In this document: positions 34,936-44,717 of the stretch, in pieces | Position numbering within the stretch: the first letter of the stretch is position 1 | How the letters are laid out: the number at the start of each line of letters is the position of its first letter | Assembly: GCA_947493695.1 (NCBI GenBank) | Contig: CANLSF010000002.1 | Span: forward strand, 992,001-1,056,000 | Length of the DNA stretch: 64,000 bases | DNA from: an uncultured Kiloniellaceae bacterium | Lineage (GTDB): Bacteria; Pseudomonadota; Alphaproteobacteria; Kiloniellales; Kiloniellaceae | Direction of reading: 5' to 3' | Translations under genes and position numbers: made by a program | Notes under the pieces: model-generated | What the model saw: only the letters and a program-made list of their open reading frames with translations | Told to the model about the DNA's origin: nothing | Database searches by the model: none

Positions 34936-36405
34936 ATGACGAAGAAAATGCTGCAGTTTGTCCATCGGGATCAGCATCTGCCGGAGAAACGCGACGCATC
35001 GGCGCGGCGCCAGGACTTTGGCGAAATATATCAGGAATACAATCCGACGGCTGCGGCGGAACAGGCAAGCCGTTGCTCGCAATGTGGCGTCCCCTTCTGT
35101 CAGGTTCATTGCCCACTGCACAACAACATTCCCGACTGGCTGATGCTCACGGCGGAAGACCGCCTGGAAGAAGCCTACGAGCTGTCTCAGTCAACGAACA
35201 ATTTTCCGGAGATCTGCGGGCGGATCTGCCCGCAGGATCGCTTGTGCGAGGGCAATTGCGTCATTGAACAGGCGGGGCACGGTACGGTCACTATCGGGTC
35301 CGTCGAAAAGTACATCACGGACACCGCGTGGGAAAAAGGCTGGGTCAAACCGGTCAAACCCCTGCGCGAGCGCAGCGAGTCGGTTGGCATTATCGGTGCG
35401 GGCCCGGCCGGATTGGCCGCTGCCGAGGAACTGCGGCGCAAGGGCTATCAAGTTCATGTCTATGATCGTTACGATCGGGTCGGTGGCCTGCTGATATACG
35501 GTATCCCCAACTTCAAGCTTGAGAAGGATATCGTTGAACGGCGTGCAAACCTTCTCAGAGACTCCGCAGTGACCTTCCATCTGAACTTCGAGATCGGTAA
35601 GGACGCGACCCTGGAGGAACTGCGCGCCAAACACGCCGCGATCCTGATCGCAACGGGTGTTTATAAAGGCCGGGACATCAAGATGCCGGGCGTCGGGCTT
35701 AAAAATATCCCGCCGGCTCTGGATTTCCTCACAGCCTCGAATCGGAAGGGTCTGGGCGATGCAGTTCCCGAGTTCGACGACGGCACACTGGATGCTGCGG
35801 GCAAGAACGTCGTGGTCATTGGCGGCGGCGACACTGCGATGGATTGTGTGCGCACCGCTGTGCGCCAGGGCGCCAAATCGGTCAAATGCCTCTATCGCCG
35901 CGACCGTCAGAACATGCCGGGGTCACAACGTGAGGTGAAGCACGCCGAGGAAGAAGGCGTCGAATTCCTCTGGCTCTCCGCACCCGAGGCGTTCCTGGGG
36001 GAAACCGAAGTGAAAGCGGTGCGCGCATCCCGGGTTCACCTGGGCGTCGCTGATGCAACGGGTCGCCAGAGCCCACAGATTCTGGAGGGATCAAGTTTCA
36101 CGGTCGACGCTGACATCGCCATCAAGGCCCTTGGGTTCGATCCGGAAGATCTGCCGCAAATGTTCGATTCCGCAGATCTGACCGTAACCCGATGGGGAAC
36201 CTTGAAGGTCGACTTCCGCACCATGATGACCAGCCTCAACGGCGTTTTCGGCGCGGGTGACATCGTCCGTGGAGCCTCTCTGGTGGTTTGGGCGGTGCGC
36301 GATGGACGCGATGTTGCCGAACAAATCCATAGTTACATCCAGAAGTCAGCCGCGGACGAGACAAAATCCGGGGCAACCACAAGCGGAGAACGCGCTGTCG
36401 CCTGA
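34936..36405 (+). CDS. gltD: glutamate synthase (NADPH) small subunit
   Basis: 489 residues. The N-terminal domain has the cysteine clusters for two 4Fe-4S centres (SRCSQCGVPFCQVHCPLHNNIPDW and CGRICPQDRLCEGNC). Next come the FAD fold GAGPAGLAAAEELRRKGYQV and the NADPH fold VIGGGDTAMDCVRTAVRQGA. The second FAD contact (FGAGDIVRGASLVVWAVRDGRDVA) is near the end. The subunit oxidises NADPH and passes electrons to GltB for reductive synthesis of two glutamates from glutamine and 2-oxoglutarate. Here gltD precedes gltB, opposite to E. coli. Confidence 0.97.
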   Translation: MTKKMLQFVHRDQHLPEKRDASARRQDFGEIYQEYNPTAAAEQASRCSQCGVPFCQVHCPLHNNIPDWLMLTAEDRLEEAYELSQSTNNFPEICGRICPQDRLCEGNCVIEQAGHGTVTIGSVEKYITDTAWEKGWVKPVKPLRERSESVGIIGAGPAGLAAAEELRRKGYQVHVYDRYDRVGGLLIYGIPNFKLEKDIVERRANLLRDSAVTFHLNFEIGKDATLEELRAKHAAILIATGVYKGRDIKMPGVGLKNIPPALDFLTASNRKGLGDAVPEFDDGTLDAAGKNVVVIGGGDTAMDCVRTAVRQGAKSVKCLYRRDRQNMPGSQREVKHAEEEGVEFLWLSAPEAFLGETEVKAVRASRVHLGVADATGRQSPQILEGSSFTVDADIAIKALGFDPEDLPQMFDSADLTVTRWGTLKVDFRTMMTSLNGVFGAGDIVRGASLVVWAVRDGRDVAEQIHSYIQKSAADETKSGATTSGERAVA

Positions 36406-36424
36406 ACCAGCGCAACCGCAAGAG

Positions 36425-36443
36425 GGACCTGACATCCAGGTCC
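36425..36443 (+). other. hairpin in the gltD-gltB gap
   Basis: GGACCTG and CAGGTCC form a 7-bp stem with a 5-base loop, 20 bases after the gltD stop. No U-tract follows. It may stabilise or process the dicistronic mRNA and set subunit ratio; the role is inferred. Confidence 0.35.
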
Positions 36444-36514
36444 GGACAATAGATAGCCCCGTGCAGGGCGAAAGAATCGTCTGATCCAGCGCGGTTCTTG
36501 AGGGAAGCAAGACT

Positions 36515-39500
36515 ATGACGAAAAAAATCGACAGCAGGAATCAGCTGCACAACGATGGCATTAAATTCGTAGAGGGTTGGGAAGACAACGCCCGTTACCT
36601 TGCGGAAAACGGCCTTTACGACCCAGCTGAAGAGCATTCTTCCTGCGGTGTTGGCCTGGTTGCCACAATCGATGGCTCCGCGAGCCGCCGGGTCGTCGAA
36701 GCCGGCATCGAGGCGCTGAAGGCCGTCTGGCATCGCGGCGCTGTCGATGCGGATGGCAAGACCGGTGACGGCTGCGGTATTCATGTTCAGATCCCTCAGG
36801 ACTTTTTCCACGAGCATGTAGAGCGGACCGGTCACACCCCGATCGAAGGAAAACTGGCCGTCGGTATGGTCTTTCTGCCACGCACCGATTTCTCGGCCCA
36901 GGAACGCTGCCGGGTTATTGTCGAGCGCGAGATCCTGAATTTCGGTTACACCATCTACGGCTGGCGTCAGGTCCCTGTCGACACCACTGTGATTGGCGAA
37001 AAGGCGGCGGCAAACCGGCCGGAGATCGAGCAGATCATGATCGCCAACAGCCGCGGCGTCTCGCTCGAGCAGTTTGAAACCGACCTCTACATTATCCGCC
37101 GGCGGATCGAGAAAGCGGCTGAGACGGATTCGATCAAAGACTTCTATATCTGTTCTTTGAGCTGTCGTTCCGTGATCTACAAGGGGATGTTCCTGGCCGA
37201 ATCCCTTGCCGACTTCTACCCGGATCTGAACGACGAGCGCTTCGTCTCCAACTTCGCGATTTTCCATCAGCGCTATTCGACCAACACCTTTCCGACCTGG
37301 CATCTGGCCCAACCCTTCCGCATGGTCGCCCACAACGGCGAAATCAATACGGTCCGCGGCAACGTCAACTGGATGAAAGCGCATGAATGCCGCATGGCTT
37401 CGGAAACCTTCGGTGACAACATCGAAGAATTGAAGCCGGTCATCCAGCCAGGCAGTTCCGATTCCGCGGCCCTGGACGCGGTGTTCGAACTGGTGGTCCG
37501 TGCCGGACGCAGCCTGCCCATGGCGAAAATCATGCTGGTCCCTGAAGCCTGGGACAATAATTCCGCGGTCCCGCAATCCCACAAGGATCTCTACGGCTAC
37601 AGCAACGCCGTCATGGAACCCTGGGATGGCCCAGCGGCGATCTGTGGCTACGGCGGACGCTGGGTGATTGCCGGTCTGGACCGGAACGGCCTGCGCCCCA
37701 TGCGTTACACCATCACCCACGACGGGCTGCTGTTTTCGGGCTCCGAGACGGGCATGGTCCGCCTGGATGAAAACCTGATCCGCGAAAAGGGGCGCCTGGG
37801 TCCAGGTGAGATGATCGCTATCGACCTGGAAGAAGGTAAGCTCTACCGGGATCGCGATATCAAAGACTTTCTGGCCGAACAGCAACCCTTCGGCGAATGG
37901 GTTGGCAACATTACGGCTATCGACGATCTGGTACGGGCAAGTTCGGATAAGGGCGAGAAATCCAAGTTCGATCGGGACGAACTGCGCCGGCGCCAGCTCA
38001 GTTTCGGTCAGACCATGGAAGACCTGGAACTTATCCTCCATCCGATGGTCGAAGAGGCAAAGGAAGCCCTGGGCTCCATGGGTGACGACACGCCAATGGC
38101 CGTCCTTTCGGACAACTATCGGGCCCTGCATCACTTCTTCCGGCAAAACTTCAGTCAGGTCACCAACCCGCCGATCGACAGCCTGCGGGAACGCCGAGTC
38201 ATGTCCCTCAAGACCCGTCTCGGCAATCTGGGCAACATCCTGGATGAAGACGAGACCCAGTGTAATCTGCTGCAGCTCGACTCCCCGGTACTCTCCAACG
38301 CGGAATTCGGCGCCATGCGTCGGCATATGGGCGACACGGTCACCTCGATCAACTGCACCTTCGATGCCGGTGAGGGTGAATTCGGCTTGCGCAACGCCGT
38401 CGCACGTATTCAGCTGGAAGCAGAGAACGCCGTGCGCGAAGGCTGTGAACATCTGATCCTCAGCGACGAGGACGTGAATATCGACAAGGCCGCCATGCCG
38501 ATGATCCTGGCGACGGCGGCGGTCCACTCTCATCTGGTGAAGCAGAAGCTGCGCACCTTTATTTCGCTGAATGTCCGAAGCGGCGAATGCATGGACGTTC
38601 ACTACTTCGCGGTCCTGATCGGTGTCGGCGCAACTTCGGTCAACGCCTATCTGGCCCAGGAGTCTATTGCCGACCGCCACCGGCGCGGCCTCTTCGGTGA
38701 GCTTTCGCTGGAGGAATGTGTCCGGCGCTTCAAGAAGGCGGTGGACGAAGGACTGCTCAAGGTCATGTCGAAAATGGGCATTGCCGTGATATCCTCCTAT
38801 CGCGGCGGCTATAACTTTGAAGCCGTCGGCCTCTCTCGGACGCTGGTCGATGAATATTTCCCGGCCATGCCCAGCCGGATCTCCGGCATCGGTATGTCGG
38901 GCATTCAACAAAAGCTGCTCGACCTGCATCAGAAGGCCTGGAGCGAGGACTTCATCACCCTTCCCGTCGGCGGCTTTTATCGCTACCGGCGCGGCGGCGA
39001 GAGCCATGCCTGGGAGGCTGGCCTGATCCATACGCTGCAGTCGGCGGTCGCCAACGACGCCTACTCCACCTATCGCAAGTACAGCGAGGGCGTCCGCAAT
39101 CTTCCCCCCAGCAGTCTGCGCGATCTTGTCGATTTCAAACGCGATACCCTCGAACCCCTGTCGATTGAGGAAGTCGAATCGATCACGGCGATCCGCAAGC
39201 GCTTTGTAACACCGGGTATGTCCTTGGGCGCATTGAGCCCGGAGGCGCACGGCACACTCAACATCGCCATGAACCGGATCGGCGCCAAGTCTGACTCAGG
39301 CGAAGGTGGCGAAGTTCCCGAGCGCTTTGTCCCGCACCCCAACGGAGACAACGAGAACTCTGCAATCAAGCAGATCGCGTCAGGCCGTTTTGGCGTCACG
39401 GCGGAGTACCTCAATAACTGCCGTGAGATCGAAATCAAGGTTGCCCAGGGCGCCAAGCCCGGTGAAGGCGGTCAGTTGCCTGGTTTCAAGGTCACGGAAA

Positions 39501-41086
39501 TGATCGCGAAGCTGCGTCATGCCACCCCCGGCGTGATGCTGATTTCACCGCCGCCGCATCACGACATCTATTCGATCGAGGACCTGGCACAGCTGATCTA
39601 CGATCTGAAACAGATCAACCCGGACGCCAAGGTCTGCGTCAAGCTGGTCGCCCGTTCAGGCATCGGCACGATTGCAGCCGGTGTCGCCAAGGCAAAAGCG
39701 GACGTCATCCTGATCGCCGGCGGCAATGGCGGCACGGGTGCCTCGCCGCAGACGTCAATCAAGTTCGCCGGCGTTCCCTGGGAAATGGGCCTCAGCGAAG
39801 TCCAGCAGGTTCTGACCCTGAACCGCCTGCGTCACAACGTAACGCTGCGCACGGACGGCGGCATCAAAACCGGCCGGGATGTGGTTATCGCGGCGATCCT
39901 GGGCGCTGAGGAATACGGTATCGGAACGGCATCGCTGGTCGCCATGGGCTGTATCATGGTGCGTCAATGCCACTCAAACACCTGTCCGGTTGGCGTCTGT
40001 GTGCAGGACGAAAAGCTGCGTGAAAAGTTCACGGGCACACCAGAGAAGGTCGTGAACCTCTTCAGCTTCATCGCGGAAGAAGTCCGCGAAATCCTGGCCT
40101 CGCTCGGTGTGCGTTCGTTGGAAGAGATCATCGGTCGCACCGACCTGCTGGTTCAGGTCAGCCGCGGTGCTGCCCATCTGGATGACCTCGATCTCAATCC
40201 GCTTTTGGCGCGGGCGGAAAGCGATGGGCATCCGGTTTACTGCACCGCCAAAGGCCGCAATGAAGTGCCGGAGACTCTCGACGCACAGATCATCGAGGAC
40301 GCCCGTGCGCTCTTTGATGTCGGCGAGAAAATGCAGCTGCAGTATTCGATCCGCAATACCCATCGGGCCATCGGCACCAAGATGTCGTCCATGATCACCC
40401 GCCGCTTCGGCATGAAGGGTCTGAATCCCGGCCACGTCACCGTGCGTCTGCGGGGCTCAGCGGGGCAATCCCTCGGGGCCTTCGCTGTTCAGGGCCTGAA
40501 GCTGGAAGTCTTCGGCGACGCCAACGACTATGTGGGTAAAGGTCTGTCGGGTGGCACCATCGTGGTGCGTCCAACCACCGCCAGTCCGCTCAACACCAAC
40601 GAGAACACCATTATCGGCAACACGGTGCTCTACGGTGCGACCGCAGGCCGTCTCTTTGCGGCGGGTCAGGCCGGGGAACGCTTCTGCGTGCGAAACTCCG
40701 CGGCGGTTGCGGTTGTCGAAGGTTGTGGCTCCAACGGATGTGAGTACATGACCGGTGGGACAGCAGTCATCCTAGGCCAGGTCGGGCACAACTTCGGTGC
40801 CGGCATGACCGGCGGCATGGCCTACATCTACGACGAGGAAGGCACTCTGCCCGACCGGATCAACAGCGAGAGTGTTATTTTCCAGAGGATCGAGACCGAG
40901 CACTGGGAAGGCGTTCTGAAATCGCTGATCGAGGAGCATGTCCGTGAGACCCAGTCGCGCTTCGCAGAGCGGCTGTTGATCGACTGGACTCATGAACGCG
41001 GTAAGTTCTGGCAGATCGTTCCCAAAGAAATGATCGACAGACTGGAGCATCCGATCGGCGCAAGCTCACGCGAAAAGCGGGCTTAA
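36515..41086 (+). CDS. gltB: glutamate synthase (NADPH) large subunit
   Basis: 1523 residues. A propeptide of about 43 residues precedes the catalytic cysteine (HSSCGVGLVA, Cys44) of the class II glutamine amidotransferase domain (about 44-430). The central domain and the FMN-binding synthase domain (about 870-1240; SGEGGEVPERFV, KPGEGGQLPG, GGNGGTGASPQTS) follow. The 3Fe-4S ligands lie in CHSNTCPVGVC. The C-terminal GXGXG beta-helix domain ends the protein (GLSGGTIVVRP, NGCEYMTGGTAVILG). AGGGAAG is upstream of the ATG. It forms ammonia from glutamine and channels it to 2-oxoglutarate. The gene ends in a strong terminator. Confidence 0.98.
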   Translation: MTKKIDSRNQLHNDGIKFVEGWEDNARYLAENGLYDPAEEHSSCGVGLVATIDGSASRRVVEAGIEALKAVWHRGAVDADGKTGDGCGIHVQIPQDFFHEHVERTGHTPIEGKLAVGMVFLPRTDFSAQERCRVIVEREILNFGYTIYGWRQVPVDTTVIGEKAAANRPEIEQIMIANSRGVSLEQFETDLYIIRRRIEKAAETDSIKDFYICSLSCRSVIYKGMFLAESLADFYPDLNDERFVSNFAIFHQRYSTNTFPTWHLAQPFRMVAHNGEINTVRGNVNWMKAHECRMASETFGDNIEELKPVIQPGSSDSAALDAVFELVVRAGRSLPMAKIMLVPEAWDNNSAVPQSHKDLYGYSNAVMEPWDGPAAICGYGGRWVIAGLDRNGLRPMRYTITHDGLLFSGSETGMVRLDENLIREKGRLGPGEMIAIDLEEGKLYRDRDIKDFLAEQQPFGEWVGNITAIDDLVRASSDKGEKSKFDRDELRRRQLSFGQTMEDLELILHPMVEEAKEALGSMGDDTPMAVLSDNYRALHHFFRQNFSQVTNPPIDSLRERRVMSLKTRLGNLGNILDEDETQCNLLQLDSPVLSNAEFGAMRRHMGDTVTSINCTFDAGEGEFGLRNAVARIQLEAENAVREGCEHLILSDEDVNIDKAAMPMILATAAVHSHLVKQKLRTFISLNVRSGECMDVHYFAVLIGVGATSVNAYLAQESIADRHRRGLFGELSLEECVRRFKKAVDEGLLKVMSKMGIAVISSYRGGYNFEAVGLSRTLVDEYFPAMPSRISGIGMSGIQQKLLDLHQKAWSEDFITLPVGGFYRYRRGGESHAWEAGLIHTLQSAVANDAYSTYRKYSEGVRNLPPSSLRDLVDFKRDTLEPLSIEEVESITAIRKRFVTPGMSLGALSPEAHGTLNIAMNRIGAKSDSGEGGEVPERFVPHPNGDNENSAIKQIASGRFGVTAEYLNNCREIEIKVAQGAKPGEGGQLPGFKVTEMIAKLRHATPGVMLISPPPHHDIYSIEDLAQLIYDLKQINPDAKVCVKLVARSGIGTIAAGVAKAKADVILIAGGNGGTGASPQTSIKFAGVPWEMGLSEVQQVLTLNRLRHNVTLRTDGGIKTGRDVVIAAILGAEEYGIGTASLVAMGCIMVRQCHSNTCPVGVCVQDEKLREKFTGTPEKVVNLFSFIAEEVREILASLGVRSLEEIIGRTDLLVQVSRGAAHLDDLDLNPLLARAESDGHPVYCTAKGRNEVPETLDAQIIEDARALFDVGEKMQLQYSIRNTHRAIGTKMSSMITRRFGMKGLNPGHVTVRLRGSAGQSLGAFAVQGLKLEVFGDANDYVGKGLSGGTIVVRPTTASPLNTNENTIIGNTVLYGATAGRLFAAGQAGERFCVRNSAAVAVVEGCGSNGCEYMTGGTAVILGQVGHNFGAGMTGGMAYIYDEEGTLPDRINSESVIFQRIETEHWEGVLKSLIEEHVRETQSRFAERLLIDWTHERGKFWQIVPKEMIDRLEHPIGASSREKRA

Positions 41087-41139
41087 ATGCCACAGAGATA
41101 TACCAAGCAGCATACCCTGTAACTGCTGTAGAACTGGAA

Positions 41140-41177
41140 TGGGCGCTTCTCAAATCTGGAAGCGCCCAACTTTTTTT
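41140..41177 (+). terminator. Rho-independent terminator of gltDB
   Basis: TGGGCGCTTC (41140-41149) and GAAGCGCCCA (41159-41168) form a perfect 10-bp stem with a 9-base loop, followed by AC and seven T. Located 54 bases after the gltB stop. Confidence 0.93.
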
Positions 41178-41256
41178 GAGATTTTGAGTGCCACGCCCTC
41201 CCAGCCGGGTTATTCACTTCGGCGCCGACAGATTTCCAAGAGTTCTGTAATTTTCT

Positions 41257-41928
41257 GTGATGCGTTACCTCTTTCACCTGCCCATTGATCCGCAGTGCCG
41301 CAAGATCCGTATCCTGCTGGCCGAGAAGAAACTGGATTTTGATCTCGAAGTCGAACCCGTATGGGAGCGCCGGGAAGGTTTTCTGCAGCTCAACCCAGCC
41401 TGTGAAGTGCCAGTTCTGACCGAGACCGACGGCACCGCCATTTCCGGCGGCCCCGTGATCGCGGAATACCTGGAAGACGCCTACGACGAGACTTCCTTTC
41501 TCGGCAAAACACCGATGGAACGAGCCGAAACCCGGCGCATGATCCTCTGGTTTGACGGTAAATTCCACCGCGAGGTTACCGCCAATCTGGTCGAGCAGAA
41601 GGTGACCAAGCGCCTGCACGGCTCGGGCCAGCCCGACTCCGGTGCGATCCGGGCGGGGCACAGCAACATTCACTATCACCTGGAGTATATTGCCTGGCTC
41701 TGCGACCGGCGCCGCTGGCTCTCCGGTGACAGTTTTTCGCTCGCCGACATTGCCGCCGCCGCCCAGCTCTCCTGCCTCGATTTCATCGGAGACGTTCCCT
41801 GGGACAAACATCCGGATGCCAAGGACTGGTATGCGCGCGTCAAATCGCGGCCCAGTATGCGGCCAATCCTGGCGGATCACGTGCTGGGAACCAAACCACC
41901 CAAGCACTACGCGGATCCAGATTTTTAA
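41257..41928 (+). CDS. glutathione S-transferase family protein
   Basis: 223 residues. The N-terminal thioredoxin fold begins MRYLFHLPIDPQCRKIRILLAEKKL, with the PACEVPVL cis-proline loop and GGPVIAEYLEDAY for the glutathione gamma-glutamyl group. The residue at the usual Ser/Cys position sits in the PIDPQC segment, so Cys13 may be the active residue. The helical C-terminal domain includes SLADIAAAAQLSCLDFI. It is not similar to the GST at 1500 beyond the fold. Physiological substrate unknown. Convergent with the TPR gene that follows. Confidence 0.9.
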   Translation: MMRYLFHLPIDPQCRKIRILLAEKKLDFDLEVEPVWERREGFLQLNPACEVPVLTETDGTAISGGPVIAEYLEDAYDETSFLGKTPMERAETRRMILWFDGKFHREVTANLVEQKVTKRLHGSGQPDSGAIRAGHSNIHYHLEYIAWLCDRRRWLSGDSFSLADIAAAAQLSCLDFIGDVPWDKHPDAKDWYARVKSRPSMRPILADHVLGTKPPKHYADPDF

Positions 41929-41943
41929 GGTTAGTTTTGGCCG

Positions 41944-42765
41944 TTACTCGACCGTGACATCGAGTTTTTCCAGGTTCTTTTGCGCGGCATCACCGGTCGG
42001 CGTGCCTTCGGCAACGCGTGCAGCGGTCAGCCAGTCCGTTCTGGCGCCCTGGTCGTCGCCCCCCAGGCGCCGCAGGATACCCCGCTCCAGCAGTGCTTCC
42101 GCATTCTCAGGACGCAACACAAGTGCACGATTGACATCTTCCAGTGCCAGCTCGTTCGCATCCAGATAGCGATAGGACGTCGCCCGGAAGACCAGAACAT
42201 CGACCCGTTCAGGGGCCAGTTCCTCTGCTCGGTTGAGATCGTCGATCGCTTCCCAGTAGCTCGCCCCCGCCGCCAGCGAGACGCTGCGATCGATCAGCAG
42301 CTCAACATTATCTGGATCAAGCTTGAGCGCCGCCGTAAGAACCTTGTAAGAGCGATCCACATTGCCGTCCAGCAACCAGCCCTGCGCCGCCTGAGCCAAC
42401 ACATCGGCACGCAGGGCATTGGGCGATTCCGTCATGTTCTGGGCCAGCACCTCGAGACGCTCTGCCGCTTTCTTAAACTGCCCAAGGCCGATCAAAGCAA
42501 CGTTTCCGCAATGTCGCGCTGCGTTGCCGCCCCCCTGGGATTCCCAAACCAGTGCGGCCTCGAAGGCTTCTTCGGGCTGAATCTGGCTCAATTGCATGCA
42601 GGCCGCATATTGTTCGGCGTGGTCGATCTGCTGCGCCAGTGTCGGGAGCACACCTGTAGAGGTCGTCAGTACGACCATCAAAACAGCCAGGGCCGCAGCT
42701 CTTATCCCGGGAAACGCCAAAGCAATACCCCAAACTCTCTTCAAATCAGGCTCAATCAATGCCAT
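41944..42765 (-). CDS. exported tetratricopeptide-repeat protein
   Basis: 273 residues. A long N-terminal signal or anchor (hydrophobic about 25-40, ending near LPTLAQQ) suggests a periplasmic or membrane-tethered location. At least four TPR units cover about 90-260 (for example FKKAAERLEVLAQNM, GNVDRSYKVLTAALKLDPDNVELLIDRS, AIDDLNRAEELAPERVDVLVFRATSYR, ALEDVNRALVLRPENAEALLERG). TPR superhelices scaffold protein complexes; the partner is unknown. The gene is divergent from the epimerase gene at 42899. Confidence 0.85.
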   Translation of the reverse strand: MALIEPDLKRVWGIALAFPGIRAAALAVLMVVLTTSTGVLPTLAQQIDHAEQYAACMQLSQIQPEEAFEAALVWESQGGGNAARHCGNVALIGLGQFKKAAERLEVLAQNMTESPNALRADVLAQAAQGWLLDGNVDRSYKVLTAALKLDPDNVELLIDRSVSLAAGASYWEAIDDLNRAEELAPERVDVLVFRATSYRYLDANELALEDVNRALVLRPENAEALLERGILRRLGGDDQGARTDWLTAARVAEGTPTGDAAQKNLEKLDVTVE

Positions 42766-42898
42766 ATCTCGGAACTCTGCCGAGAACGAAGGCCTAAAAT
42801 CGGCTGCAGAGGCAGGATGTTCAAGAGCGAAGTTCGTGGCCGGGGACGTTAACCTTGATTGGCCGCAGTTTCATGCAGGTAAGGCTTAAGCACAGGTT

Positions 42899-43771
42899 AT
42901 GAGCGAAACAAAAAACCATCTCTTCTGTTTCGGGTTAGGGTTTTCCGCCCGGGTTCTGGCCAAACGTCTTCACGCGCAAGACTGGAAGGTCACCGGTACG
43001 ACCCGTACGGCTGAGAAACAGCAGGTTCTTGCCGATCAGGGCTTTGAGAATATTGTGCTTTTTGACAAGGATAACCCCCTGAAAGATCCCGCAGAAGCCC
43101 TTCGGGACGTCACACATGTGCTGATTTCCGCGGGGCCGGACGCGCAGGGCGATGCGGTGATCAATCAGCATGCAGACACTATCGCCGCGCTGCGCAATCT
43201 GCGCTGGCTCGGGTACCTCTCCACCACGGGGGTGTACGGCAATCACGATGGCGCTTGGGTTGATGAAGACGCACCTCTGAGTCCCAGCAGCCCACGTAGC
43301 GAACATCGGGTCGCCGCTGAACGCGCCTGGCTCGACCTGCACGCAAATCACGCCGTCCCTGTTCACCTCTTCCGTCTGGCCGGGATCTACGGACCGGGGC
43401 GCAGCCTCCTGGACACAGTCAAAGCCGGTAAGGGGAAACGCATCGACCGGCCCGGACAGGTCTTCAGCCGCATTCACGTCGAAGACATCGCGACCGTCCT
43501 GGAAGCCTCGATCGCGGCCCCCAATTCGGGCCGGATCTACAACGTCTGCGACGACATGGCCGCCTCGCCGGCGGAAGTCACAGCCCACGCCTGCGCACTG
43601 CTGGGTGTGGAACCACCGCCCCTAGTGCCCTTCGAAGAGGCTGGACTCTCTCCCATGGGCCGAACCTTTTGGCTCGACAACAAGCGCGTCTCGAACAAGC
43701 GCCTGCATGAGGAACTGGGCGTCGAGCTTCGCTACCCAGACTATAAGGCTGGACTGGCGAGTTTGCTTTAG
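42899..43771 (+). CDS. NAD(P)-binding epimerase-like protein (YeeZ-type extended SDR)
   Basis: 290 residues. The dinucleotide loop CFGLGFSARVLAKRL replaces the classical GxxGxxG, as in YeeZ-type proteins. STTGVYGNHDGAWVDEDAPL and RLAGIYGPGRSLLD are typical of this group. The SDR catalytic Tyr is in the GVYG segment and no matching YxxxK is obvious, so sugar-epimerase activity is uncertain. ACAGG precedes the ATG. Function unknown; sugar-nucleotide chemistry is only a family-level guess. Convergent with the hydrolase gene. Confidence 0.83.
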   Translation: MSETKNHLFCFGLGFSARVLAKRLHAQDWKVTGTTRTAEKQQVLADQGFENIVLFDKDNPLKDPAEALRDVTHVLISAGPDAQGDAVINQHADTIAALRNLRWLGYLSTTGVYGNHDGAWVDEDAPLSPSSPRSEHRVAAERAWLDLHANHAVPVHLFRLAGIYGPGRSLLDTVKAGKGKRIDRPGQVFSRIHVEDIATVLEASIAAPNSGRIYNVCDDMAASPAEVTAHACALLGVEPPPLVPFEEAGLSPMGRTFWLDNKRVSNKRLHEELGVELRYPDYKAGLASLL

Positions 43772-43799
43772 GCGGTTTGGCATAAGCGGTTCCGGCCTG

Positions 43800-44690
43800 C
43801 TAACCAACCTGATCTAACAAGGCATCCAGAGTCCGCGTCAACCGCGCAAGGTCCTCCGGTTCGGACAGCCGGTGATCACCTTTTTTGACCAGGGTGACTT
43901 CCACGTCTTCACTTTCAAGGGTTTCCTCAAGTCGCAGAGCCGTCTTCCACGGCACATCCGCATCGCGCATCCCTTGCAGCAAGCGCACTGGACAACGAAT
44001 CGGGAGTGGCGCACGCAGGAGCAGGTTATTACGTCCGTCCTCAATCAGATTGCGGGTGATCACATAGGGATCGTCGCCATATTCGCTGGGCTGCTCAAAA
44101 CGACCGCTACTCAAAATCGTTTGCCGCTGCTCTTCGGTGAACTCAGCCCACATCAGATCCTCGGTAAAATCCGGTGCCGCCGCGATTCCGATCAGACCGG
44201 CGATCCGCTCAGGCCGCGCCAGCGCCGCCAGCAACATAATCCAGCCCCCCATAGAGGAACCGACCAGAATCTGAGGCCCTTGGGTCAGTTCGTCGAGCAC
44301 GGCGATCGCGTCCTCTGCCCAGCGGCCAATCGTCCCATCCGTGAAATTCCCTGACGACTGCCCATGCCCCAGGTAGTCAAAACGAACGAAGCCCAGCCCC
44401 CAGTTCCCGCAATGCTCTTCCAGCGCGAGGGCTTTGCTTCCCGTCATATCGGACATGAATCCGCCCAGAAATACGATACCGGGTTGAACAGATCCGCTTT
44501 TATCACTCGACATCTTATGATACGCGATGCTCGCGCCGTCTTTGCGTGCTAAGGTTTTAGGATTCGGGGGCACGGCGTCGGGCTTCGAATCCCGATGCGA
44601 TTTTGACTGCTGGGTGGCCGGGTCGTCCTGCACACCTGAAAGCTCTTGGTTTGTGGACCTCGGTCCTTTGGGGAATTCTGCGGAAGACAT
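43800..44690 (-). CDS. alpha/beta hydrolase (ABHD10-like thioesterase)
   Basis: 296 residues. The hydrolase fold runs from about residue 47. The nucleophile serine is in GSSMGGW, the acid in DADVPW and the histidine in KKGDHRLSE, giving a complete triad. IVFLGGFMSDMTGSKA and FDYLGHGQSSG match bacterial relatives of mammalian ABHD10, a depalmitoylase/esterase. The first 45 residues are polar, low-complexity and absent from typical relatives; a GTG start near residue 40 is possible but has no better ribosome-binding site. The ATG at 44690 is only 27 bases from the divergent glycosyltransferase start, so promoters must overlap coding sequence. Confidence 0.85.
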   Translation of the reverse strand: MSSAEFPKGPRSTNQELSGVQDDPATQQSKSHRDSKPDAVPPNPKTLARKDGASIAYHKMSSDKSGSVQPGIVFLGGFMSDMTGSKALALEEHCGNWGLGFVRFDYLGHGQSSGNFTDGTIGRWAEDAIAVLDELTQGPQILVGSSMGGWIMLLAALARPERIAGLIGIAAAPDFTEDLMWAEFTEEQRQTILSSGRFEQPSEYGDDPYVITRNLIEDGRNNLLLRAPLPIRCPVRLLQGMRDADVPWKTALRLEETLESEDVEVTLVKKGDHRLSEPEDLARLTRTLDALLDQVG

Positions 44691-44717
44691 GAACGTTCAA
44701 TCACCTATGGCCTGGCA

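Noticed and set aside
36236-39250. 1004-codon open frame on the minus strand inside gltD/gltB
   Set aside because: It is antisense to the unmistakable GltD/GltB coding sequence; the composition is that expected from high-GC codon use in the opposite strand, and no domain is recognisable.
44575-44605. TTCGAATCCC, resembling a tRNA T-loop
   Set aside because: No cloverleaf arms or CCA context can be drawn around it, and it lies in the N-terminal coding part of the hydrolase gene.
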